A stretch of 64,000 bases of DNA, taken from Carya illinoinensis (taxonomy: Eukaryota > Streptophyta > Magnoliopsida > Fagales > Juglandaceae). The DNA is taken from assembly GCF_018687715.1 (NCBI RefSeq), contig NC_056762.1, positions 31,360,864 to 31,424,863 on the forward strand, in the 5' to 3' direction. A program made the position numbers and the translations under genes. Position 1 is the stretch's first letter. Each line of letters starts with the position of its first letter. Of the stretch, positions 55,701-64,000 are shown one piece after another. The notes beneath the pieces were generated by a model. That model did not search any database and had not been told where the DNA came from. It saw only the letters and a program-made list of their open reading frames with translations.

Positions 55701-57030
55701 TTCACATGCACCTTTGAGTAAAACCGCCCCCGTGATCTGATCCTTAACAAGAAAGAAAGAGGGGTGAAATTCAACAAAAACATTATTCTAGGTTGTGAAA
55801 TGGTGAACAGAAATAAGATTTTTGCGTATACTTGGAACACATAGGGTGTCATGTAAATGAAATGTGCGGGTGGGTGAATGAAATACCACAAAACCAATGT
55901 GTGAGACACGCAAACCTGATCCGTCACCAATGACAACTTCATCGGTTCCATCATATTCGGAGTGGACAAATAAATTTGCAAGATCACCAGTAATATTATG
56001 AGATGCAGCTGAATCAATAAGCCATTTAGTGTCCTTGGCTTGGGAGGTAGAAGCACAATTAACTGTTGCTTCAGAAAAATTCAACCGCGGGCAATACTTA
56101 GCAATATGGCCTAATTGATCACATATTTGACATTTAGGTTGATACCTACGCTGGCCATTGGATTTATTGGGCCTTTTATTGTCCCGTGGATTTCCAGTGT
56201 TGCGGGTTGGGGCCGAAGTACCATCAGGTTTAGAATTGCCCCCTTTGCTTGACTTGGTAAAACCTCTGGAGCCATTACTTCCAGCTGAAGGATTGGAAAA
56301 AGACCTGCGATGGGAGAAATTTGCTGTAGCGATGAGCTGCTACGTGCTGGCCTCAAGACGACGCAGGTAGGTTTCATGACTCACAAGCAAATCATGAAGC
56401 TCCTCAAAAGACAGTGGACGTTCCCTTGCGCGAATAGGTGCAGCGATATCTCAAAAATCTGGTCCCAATCCATTCAGAATGTAGAGTGTAAGATCATCCT
56501 CCGAAATGGGGTGATCAATGAGTGCAATCTCATCGACAATGGCCTTGACAATGTGCATATAGTCTTGAATCGACCGATTATCTTTCTTGATTAAGGTAAG
56601 TTTCTCTTTTAGTTGCATGGCACGGCTACGGGACCGACTTGCATACATGGTGTTTAATTTGCACCATGCGGCTTGAGATGTTGTAGCAGCGGAGATAAAT
56701 GGTGTTATGGTGGGTGTGGTGGATGCTAGGATAGCGCTGAGGATCAACTTGTCTTGCCAGACCCAGTGTAATTTTTGAAGAGGAAACAGAGGAATCATTT
56801 GGGGAGGGACATGGTTTATCACCAGTAACATAGTCGATGAGATTGTAGCCAATAAGTAGGGCTTCAAACTGTGCATGCCACTGAGGAGTGAGTTTTTCAT
56901 TGATTTGGGTTGCAATGTTTAGAGCAATGAGTGGACCATCTATGGAGGATTGCGGATTTGTGATGGGAGGAGGAGAAGTTTCTGAGTTGGGGATCGAATG
57001 CTCGGTGAAGTGGGGCTCTACTGATACCAT
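52775..57030 (-). pseudogene. Copia 4 gag-pol (frameshifted)
   Basis: From 57030 down: gag (MVSVEPHF ... frame break near 56780 ... WCKLNTMYASRSRS), CCHC knuckle CQICDQLGHIAKYC near 56120, protease WLIDSAASHNI near 56020, a stop near 55786 (TAG, probably from Gln or Trp), GAG-pre-integrase (WHKRLGHPS), integrase (YTDVWGPS, SDNGGEF, NGVSKRRH with Lys-Arg in place of the usual Glu-Arg), RT (WVFRVKRK, VYVDDLVITGN), a frame break near 53520, RNase H (YSDVDWAGN, SSTEAEYRAL) and [11 protein letters not shown] near 52775. The catalytic Glu of integrase looks replaced (Ser-Lys). Not autonomous. Confidence 0.92.
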
Positions 57031-57299
57031 GATAGAGTTTGAATGTGCACGGATTGTATGTTATGAAGGAAACAATTATATTGCATTACTAAAAATACAC
57101 AAATCAGTATCACATATATACAAGACTTTCCAAATCTATTCTAGGAAAGTAGGGTAAAAATAAGACCATATCTTCTAACAGTTACAAGCTTAAAAAAGAG
57201 TCAACTTTCCTTATTGTTTCCTAGCTATTACATGCTTGATTATTGACAGATTTGCTGCTGTTAAAATCTTCAGCTTGATTTAAGGAATTATCCTTTATA
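57030..57299 (-). repeat. 5' LTR of Copia 4
   Basis: 270 bp. The primer site (minus-strand TGGTATCAGTAGAGC) touches its inner end, and the gag ATG (57028-57030) overlaps the LTR/PBS border. Confidence 0.93.
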
Positions 57300-57304
57300 A
57301 AACA

Positions 57305-57700
57305 TGAGGTAAATTTGGTAAGTTTATTATTCATTATTTGGCTAAATACACTTTATTAGTCCATATCACATTTTTCCTTTGGTATTTGATTGAGGAATCT
57401 CCTAGCTCCATAGCTCCTACCTGTTCCAATCGGGATTTCAATTCAAATTACAAATTACAACAATGCATTAACATTTTGAGGAAGAACTTAAAATTTTTAC
57501 AGATGGATTTAGATTATTAATCTTCATATTTTGTCGTAATGTACTATAGTAGCAATATTAATAATAGATGGAATAATGGTGTCAAGAATAATTCGTTATT
57601 GTATACAATATATCAAGCAACCTATTTAATCTTACCCAAGAATCTTCCATTGTAAGCATTTTCCTTCACCTATTTATTCAGGTCTCCAATAGACGAGCCA
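57305..57700. other. Intergenic, upstream of peptide copy B
   Basis: No gene. It may contain promoter elements of copy B; a possible TATA (tataaagt) lies at 57751, about 40 bp before the ATG, with a short leader alike in copies A and B. Confidence 0.5.
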
Positions 57701-57793
57701 TGAGCGCCAAAAAAGTTTAAGATATATATTCTTCTTGTTGAGATCCAATAGTATAAAGTACCCATTTATTTGTAAAAGTGCAAGCTTGTGACA

Positions 57794-57967
57794 ATGGAAG
57801 GCTCAAAGCAATTTTTGCTGAAATTTGTCATGATCATTGTATTGATGGCACTCATAGCTTTCATCAAAAGCACGCAAGCACAAGATCCTTGTTGCCATCG
57901 TGATCCATACTGTTGTGATTCTCATCGTCATCATCCTCCACGTTTTGAAACTGATATGATATATTAG
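57794..57967 (+). CDS. Small secreted Cys/His-rich peptide, copy B
   Basis: A 57-aa ORF, MEGSKQFLLKFVMIIVLMAL, then a short tail to a likely cleavage after TQA; mature peptide QDPCCHRDPYCCDSHRHHPP plus RFETDMIY. Two CC pairs and a His/Arg cluster. It matches copy A over the signal peptide and mature part. After the TAG (57965-57967) the same frame stays open for 24 codons to TGA 58040-58042 and reads ARDPPLTMCIRCCPTVNKI at its end; a similar MRVRCCPS block exists in the detached end of copy A in another frame. So the ancestral peptide was probably about 80 aa with a C-terminal C-x2-CC block, and B may be truncated by one stop. Extracellular role inferred; no known family recognised. Confidence 0.65.
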   Translation: MEGSKQFLLKFVMIIVLMALIAFIKSTQAQDPCCHRDPYCCDSHRHHPPRFETDMIY

Positions 57968-58100
57968 GCAGACTTGTGGCTGGCCCGTGATCCTCCACTT
58001 ACGATGTGTATTCGGTGTTGTCCCACGGTGAATAAGATATGAAAATGTATGATGGAATTGTTTTCTATGTTTCTTGATACTAAGTGGAGGCTACTGATGT
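57968..58100 (+). other. Copy B tail past the stop, and 3' UTR
   Basis: In-frame continuation to TGA at 58040, then agtggaggctact and similar 3' UTR sequence shared with copy A. Confidence 0.6.
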
Positions 58101-58600
58101 ATGTTTTTTAATGGCTTGGTTGATTTGCAATATTTTCTTTATATTCTCACAATATATTTCTCAAAATTAGTTTTATAAAAAGAGGAATTATATATAAGGT
58201 GACATGCATATATACAAAGTTGGTACGTACATAGCAGGAAATTAACAAGTAATTTTGATCTCCAAGAAATTATTAAACAAATTCTTCGATAACCAACAAT
58301 ATTCTTCTCAAGAATAACCTCCCATCTTTGAAATTGATAATTTAACAACTAATGGTTATCACCAATGTCTATCATTCTCTCTAAACATGTGCTCTAGAAG
58401 TTGTGTCAAGTTATACATGTATAAATATGGAAAAATTTATTAATTATTCATTTTCTCATCATCTTCTCATAATTCAATGATGTAACATTAGAAACATTAG
58501 ATAATAGGTTCATAAGTAAAATATAATAAATAATCTTCAATCATCTAATATCATATCATGTGTGTGTATAAACTTCAATTAGCAACCTCGGTTAATTTTT
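58101..58600. other. Intergenic AT-rich DNA
   Basis: No coding signal or known repeat recognised. Confidence 0.55.
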
Positions 58601-58604
58601 CTAG

Positions 58605-58775
58605 GGAAGTTCTATTTACAGTCCCTACTTGGAGATTGCATGTGGAAGTCCTTTATTAAATAAGAAAACATCATTTTAAGAGGAATATTGTTGTAATTTT
58701 AAAATATTTTAAAGAAAAAATTGGCTAGGCCTGCATTGTAGTCCACAAATGGGGACTATACATAGTATTGCTCAT
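58605..58775. repeat. MITE-like inverted-repeat element
   Basis: Left arm acagtccctacttgg and inner tgca, right arm gtccacaaatggggactatac, imperfect inverse copies about 150 bp apart around an AT-rich centre. Confidence 0.5.
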
Positions 58776-59066
58776 TTTTCCTAGATTCAACAACATTGGC
58801 TCTTGATAATCTCCTTTTCGGTGCACAACAAAAAGATTCTCGAACCCAATATAAAGCAGCTAAAGTCCAAAGAAAGAAAGACACAAAATGAAGGAGGAAG
58901 TGTTTGTATAATCTTCTATAGAATTTGAAATATTTAAATTTGAGGGTGAGGTTCCTTATTTATAGAAAATGAAATAACACTTGTCAAAAGTCACAATTAA
59001 AATAAATAAATAAATAACACTTGTGAAAAATTAAACTTTTCATTCCGTAGTGGAACTCCGAAATAA
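58776..59066. other. Intergenic, no gene recognised
   Basis: Contains (aaat)n near 58998-59020 and a short direct repeat tggaactccgaaat (59051 and 59091). Confidence 0.5.
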
Positions 59067-59129
59067 AAAACCCGCACTGTCGTGATGCTCATGGAACTCC
59101 GAAATATTAAGCATACTTTTAGTCATTAT
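59067..59129 (+). pseudogene. Peptide gene relic, copy D, 5' of the Copia 5 insertion
   Basis: cactgtcgtgatgctcat, then ggaactccgaaat, then aag match, in order, copy A's actgtgatgctcat and ggaactcgaaatttgaag with an 18-bp deletion between. The signal peptide is absent. The homology resumes at 63820-63870 after Copia 5 (target duplication attat). Confidence 0.55.
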
Positions 59130-59302
59130 TGTCAGACAAAACACTTGAGAATAATTGGAATTCCATACACTGTATTGCGGATGTGTTCCCTTTTATAGAG
59201 TTTACAGAATATTTCTGTTACAAGTGAACAAATAGAGAAATGACAAGTGTATAGTTTAGAATATTCTAAGAATTTTGTAAAGGTAATTTATCTAGGTTAA
59301 TA
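59130..59302 (-). repeat. 3' LTR of Copia 5
   Basis: 173 bp; the pol frame runs into it and stops at 59266. Confidence 0.94.
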
Positions 59303-62300
59303 CGTCCCCTCGAGTCCAATGGGGTTTCAACAACAGTGAGACTCGTTCGAAACTTAAAAAATGTATCAGAAACCAGGGGCTTTGTCAGCACATCAGCTAG
59401 CTGATCTTTAGAACTACAAAAAGCAACTGTTAGACTCTTGGTAGCAACCCGATCACGAACAAAGTGATAGTCAATATCCATATGCTTGGTCTTGGAGTGA
59501 TAGACAGGATTTGCTGATAAGTATGTTGCTCCAATGTTATCACACCATAGAATGGGAGATTTAGGAAGGAACAGGCCCAACTCCTGAATAAGTTTCTGCA
59601 ACCAGATTAATTCGGCAGCAGTGGATGCTAGTGACTTGTACTCTGCTTCTATACTTGACCTTGCAACTGTCTTTTGCTTCTTGGAGCTCCAGGAAATAAG
59701 ATGGGTTCCCAAGAAAACACAGGAACCTGAAGTGGATCTTCTGTCATCTGGGCAACCGGCCCAGTCGGCATCTGAATATGCTTGAAGAGTGAAGGATGAG
59801 GAAAATTTGAACATCAAACCATGATTAATTGTTGCCTTAAGATACCTCAAAATTCTCTTAACAGTAGACCAATGAGACTGTTTTGGAGAATGCATGAATT
59901 GACATACTTTGTTGACTGAGAAGGATATATCGGGTCTAGTAAAAGACAGATATTGTAAGGCACCAACTATACTTCTAAACAAAGTAGTGTCATCAATCGA
60001 GGGAGTATCAAACTGTGACAATTTGCTAGAAGCAGACATAGGAGATGTGATGGGCTTGGCATTTGACATGTTGCTTCTTACAAGTAATTCTTTGATGTAT
60101 TTTCGTTAAGATAGAAAAAGTCTCGAATCAGAGTAGTCAATCTCAAGACCAAGGAAATAGGAAAGTTTCCCGAGGTCTTTCACAGGAAAGACATGACCCA
60201 AATTAGTGATAAAAGTATCAATGGCACTCGGTTTTGAAGAGGTCAGAACAATATCATCGACATAAATTAACAAGAACATGTGTAAATCACCATGATTCAA
60301 AACAAACAGAGATGGATCAGATTGAGAAGCAGAGAACCCGTAACCAATTAACCATGAACTTAATTGTGCAAACTAGGCCCTCGGTGCTTGCTTCAGACCA
60401 TAAATGGCTTTATGAAGCTTACACACGTGATTTGGAAAATGTTTATCAATAAAGCCCTGAGGCTGTTGCATATAAACTGTATCAGACAAGGTTCCATGTA
60501 AAAAGGCATTCTGTATATCTAATTGGCGCAGAGGCCGTCCACAAGTTACAGCAATAGAGAGAACCAAACGAATTGTAGTTGGTTTTACAACCGGACTAAA
60601 AGTCTCATGGTAATCAAGGCCAGGTTGTTGATGATAGCCTTTAGCTACCAACCTGGCCTTTCTACGCTCAAAAGTGCCATCAGAATTAAATTTGGTTTTA
60701 AACACCCAACGACAGCCAAGAACATTATAGGAGGGATCAGAGGGTACCAAACTCCAGGTTTTGTTCTGAAGAAGTGCAGTATGCTCTTGAGTCATTGCAT
60801 CTTGCCACTTTGAAAATTTTGAAGCAACCGAGAAGCTTGATGGGTCATCCGGTACCGTAGCCATGGAGAGAAGACAATGCCGTGATGGATAAAAAATAGT
60901 GCCATCCGTAGAAACACGAGGACGAGAGGAATTTGTTTTGCTTCTAGTCATGATGGGAGACCGTGGGGGTTGAAGAGGAGAAGTGTTAAAGGGAATGACA
61001 GAAGAAGAAGCATCGAGAAGGTTGGGAGATGAGGAAGTTTTGGGAAGAGGAAAAGCTGAGGTAATATTGAGAGTTGGGACAGTATCGGGTGCTGAGGAAA
61101 TATTGGGTGTTGAGAAAGTAGGAGGCAGCGCCGTAGGAGAGGATGAAATGTCTGAAGGGTTAGGGTTAGGTTGATGAAGAGAGTCGGGTAAGGAGGAAGA
61201 AGGTAATGGGCCAGGGGAATGAATATGGGTTAGTGGGCCAGGTGAGATGTTGGTGGGTAGGAAAGTAGATCGTGAATGAGTGCTAGGGCCCGGACCAAGA
61301 ATAGATTGAGGGAATAAGGGTAAGTGAACTGAGGGTAAAGGTTGGGCCATTGGAGTGGGGTTGCTGGGATCCGAAAAGGGGAAGTGATCCTCGTGAAACA
61401 GCACATCGCGTGAGATATATAGCTTGTTGGACTTAAGATCCAAACACTTATAGCCTTTGTGATGTGGACTATAACCCAAGAACACACATGGAGTGGATCT
61501 GAAAAGAAGTTTATTTTTATTATATGGTCTGAGATTGGGAAAACATTTGCAGCCAAAAACTTTGAGAAAATTGTAATCGGGATCGTGATTGAAGGCAATT
61601 GAATGGGGGGATTTGTTGTTAAGGATTTTAGTAGGTAGAAGATTAATTAAATGCACGACTGTTTCAAAAGCATCAGCCCAAAATGATTTAGGGAGAGAGG
61701 CATGGGCGAGCAAGGCAAGCCCAATTTCGACAATGTGTCGATGCTTTCTTTCAACTATACCATTTTGTTGATGTGTATGAGGACAAGAGAATCGATGAGA
61801 AATCCCAATTTTTTGACACATTGCTGTGAGAGGTTTGAACTCACCCCCACCATCGGTTTGAATTGTAATTAATTTGACATTGAATAGGCGCTCAACATGA
61901 GAGAGAAAGATGGTGAAAATATGTTGCACCTCAGATTTTAGTTTAAGGGGATAAAACCATGTGTAGCGAGTAAAATGATCCACAAATGAAGCATAATATT
62001 TGAAACCAAGCCTTGAATTAACAGGAGCTGGGCCCCAAAGGTCAATACTCACTAATTGTAAGGGCCTTGTATAAACAGCCCGACTTGAAGAAAAAGATAA
62101 TTGATGGCATTTAGCCAAGGGACATTCGGAACAATTAAAAGGAGTTCTGTTGGAAATAAATGACAAACAGTTGGAATGCAAAATGTGAGAGACTAGCTCG
62201 AGCGAAGGGTGACCCAGTCGCCTATGCCAATTTGCAACAGAGGTCCTTTCTCCAAGAGCAGCAGACGGCAATGCTTGAATGGGCGAAGATGAAATCGGGG

Positions 62301-63603
62301 GAAAGACATAAAGGCCGTTACGCGTTGGACCTGTGAGGAGGATTTTCTGGGTCCGAGTATCCTTCACAGAGAAATGAGTGGAGTGAAATTCAAAGAAGCA
62401 TTTATTATCGGTGCAAAACTGGAGTACGGAGACCAAATTTTTTGTGATATTAGGTACATGAAGCAGATTGCATAAACGGAAAGTAGAGGAGTTTGAGTGA
62501 AAGGAAGATTCACCGAGATTCTTAATTGGAAGGCATGATCCATCTCCAACACGAATTGCTTCTGGGCCATGGTACAGTTCGGATGACACATTCAAGTTGC
62601 TGAAGTCGCTGGTTATGTGGTGGGTGGCAGCTGAATCAGGGTACCAAGTGGAGTCTGAGTACGTTTTTGGACTGTCAGAAGTGGTGTAGTTTGCTGAAAA
62701 GAATCGGGGTGGGTCTAGCTGATAGGAATGATCAAATCTGTGATGACATTGGAGGGCAATATGGCCAGTTTTCTGACATACTTGACATGTAGGTCGAGGG
62801 ACACCAGATGCTTGATAAGTGGTGCCTGAGGACTGAGAAAAATTTCTGCCACCTCGAGAGGTTTGGCGACCTCGACCATGACCTTGTCGTCCATTACGGA
62901 AGGGAGTACGACCACGCGTATCCCGATATGAAGAGAAGTTGACGGAAGGATCATGAAGAATTTTTGAGGCATGGCTCATTCTGTTTTCTTGAGTAAGCAA
63001 AAGTTGATAAAGTTCATGAGAAGTTAATGGTGCGGCTCGAGTGGTAACAGAGGTCACAAAGCCTTCATAGGCAGGCCCTAGGCCAGTTAGAAGGTATGTA
63101 ACAAGATCTTTTTCAGAAATAGGAGAGCCAGTTGCAGCAAGAGTATCGGCAAGATTTCTAACTTTACCAAAATATTCAGATATAGTTTGATCTCCACGAG
63201 AAAGGTGAGTCAACTAGTATCTGATTTGAAAATCTTTTGCCTGAGATTGAGACGTAAACATAGACATTAAGGAGAGCCATAAGGCTCGAGCCGTTGTAGC
63301 TGAGAGCACATGACTGCTAATGGAGTCAGATAAAGCAGAAAAAAGTATACTAAGCACCAGTTGGTCGGTGCGTGTCCAGGATAAGAATTCAGGATTGAGT
63401 TTTTTTGAAGAATCTTCAGAGGTGGTAGGTAAAAATTTAGACGGGCATGGCAAAGACCCATCGACATATCCATAGAGATCTTGTCCTCTAAGGTATGCCG
63501 AAATCTGCACTTTCCATAATAAAAAATTTTCAGTTGTTAACTTTGTAGTAACGACATGTGAGAAAGAGGAAATGGCAGAGGAGGGTTGATGAGTGGAGGC
63601 CAT
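59266..63603 (-). pseudogene. Copia 5 gag-pol, single frame with three stops
   Basis: 1446 codons in one frame from ATG 63603. gag (VTTKLTTENFLLWKVQISAY), an Arg/Gly tract, knuckle [14 protein letters not shown] near 62790, protease [11 protein letters not shown] near 62630, integrase ([24 protein letters not shown]), RT ([20 protein letters not shown]) and RNase H (YSDADWAGC, SIEAEYKSL) to LADVLTKPL and a tail in the LTR. The stops are TAG 63214-63216 (family Gln), TAG 60373-60375 (family Trp in APRAW) and TAA 60106-60108 (family Gln). All three are explained by single C-to-T or G-to-A changes. It is a near relative of Copia 3 by motif and architecture. Only point mutations separate it from an open frame. 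Confidence 0.94.
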
Positions 63604-63641
63604 GGATCCAGAGGACTGCTAGTCGAGCAGCTCTGATACCA

Positions 63642-63814
63642 TGTCAGAGAAAACACTTGAGAATAATTGGAATTCCATACACTGTATTGCGGATGTGTTC
63701 CATTTTATAGAGTTTACAGAATATTTCTGTTACAAGTGAACAAATAGAGAAATGACAAGTGTATAGTCTAGAATATTCTAAGAATTCTGTAAAGGTAATT
63801 TATCTAGGTTAATA
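63642..63814 (-). repeat. 5' LTR of Copia 5
   Basis: 173 bp; primer site TGGTATCAGAGC (minus) at about 63629-63640. Confidence 0.94.
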
Positions 63815-63819
63815 ATTAT

Positions 63820-63875
63820 CCTCCATAATGTGTGCTCCTAATAAGATCATATGAAAGGCATGATGGAAATATTAA
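63820..63875 (+). pseudogene. Peptide gene relic, copy D, 3' of Copia 5
   Basis: cctccataatgtgtgctcc, then taataagat and atatgaaaggcatgatgga match the 3' end of copy B and, inverted, the right window edge (copy C). Confidence 0.55.
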
Positions 63876-63884
63876 TTAATAAGA

Positions 63885-64000
63885 TATAAATATTAATCAT
63901 TAGCAAGAAGCTAGATTTGAGAAAATATACTAAGAGGATGTAAAAAAAAAAACATTCCATCATGCATTTCATATCTTATTGGGAGCACACAATATTATGG
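63885..64000 (-). pseudogene. Peptide gene, copy C, 3' UTR and C-terminal end only
   Basis: Minus-strand sequence aligning with the 3' region of copy A (43740-43905): aatattaatcatta(t/g)caagaag, agaaa(a)tatactaa, then aacatt(t)cc(g/a)tcatgcat(c/t)tcatatc. The coding part would lie beyond 64000, so its state is unknown; the last 15-20 bp reach the block that encodes RCCP in B, here apparently altered. Confidence 0.5.

Larger units (their letters stand above)
52443..57299 (-). mobile_element. Copia LTR retrotransposon 4, complete but mutated
   Basis: 270-bp LTRs at 52443-52712 and 57030-57299, target duplication aaaca (52438-52442 and 57300-57304), PBS next to 57030, purine tract next to 52712. 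I count about 10 differences between the LTRs (roughly 96% identity). In element sense the LTRs run TA...CA, a non-canonical start. gag-pol has several frame breaks. Confidence 0.95.
59130..63814 (-). mobile_element. Copia LTR retrotransposon 5, complete, three stops
   Basis: 173-bp LTRs at 59130-59302 and 63642-63814, target duplication attat (59125-59129 and 63815-63819), PBS beside 63642 and purine tract beside 59302. I count four LTR differences (about 97.7% identity). LTR ends are TA...CA in element sense, like Copia 4. One gag-pol frame with three stops. It is inserted in peptide relic D. Confidence 0.95.

Noticed and set aside
1..64000. tRNA, rRNA or other structured RNA genes
   Set aside because: No convincing example was found by eye; the tRNA-like matches are retrotransposon primer sites. 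A tRNAscan and Rfam run would be needed to exclude them.

Overview
This window is plant nuclear DNA from a eudicot, probably a woody one (the AT-rich tandem units near 14 kb recall repeats I associate with walnut and pecan, but that is a weak guess). Transposons make up most of it. I support one ordinary single-copy-looking gene (an intronless CYP96A-type cytochrome P450 at 11647-13224, minus strand), a small family of short secreted Cys/His-rich peptide genes and relics at the right end, two captured or broken host gene fragments (WNK kinase, GRAS factor), and about ten mobile elements.

Layout. 1-6580: the 3' part of a CACTA (En/Spm) DNA transposon with TNP2 and TNPA genes, inserted into the 3' LTR of a minus-strand Copia element (6581-11358). 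11359-15900: the P450 and an intergenic stretch with several MITE-like repeats. 15905-33160: a decayed Tat-lineage Ty3/gypsy element (gag, pol, 79-bp tandem repeats, an antisense ORF) into which a SIRE-type Copia inserted. The present structure is solo LTR / Tat tail / SIRE internal region / LTR / Tat tail, with three copies of the same 5-bp target duplication; a tandem duplication followed by LTR-LTR recombination explains it. The SIRE 3' region carries two related antisense coiled-coil ORFs. 33306-36034: degenerate intergenic DNA with a MITE and a WNK kinase fragment. 36035-43509: a CACTA-like element that captured most of a GRAS gene with its promoter side.

43510-64000: the peptide-gene region. 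Copy A (minus, 48682-48885) is cut at its 3' end by a full-length Copia element (43911-48692) with identical 298-bp LTRs and an uninterrupted 1437-aa gag-pol ORF, so a very recent insertion. Copy B (plus, 57794-57967) is short and complete in frame. Copy D (plus, a relic) is split by another Copia (59130-63814). Copy C (minus) begins at the right window edge. Between them lie a 1.6-kb LINE-like retroposon (50453-52047) and a fourth minus-strand Copia (52443-57299).

The most interesting candidates for something undescribed are the peptide family (signal peptide, QDPC start, His/Arg-rich centre, a C-terminal RCCP block reached only past a stop or frameshift) and the pair of antisense coiled-coil ORFs in the SIRE element. 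No computation was run: all family names rest on motif recognition by eye.
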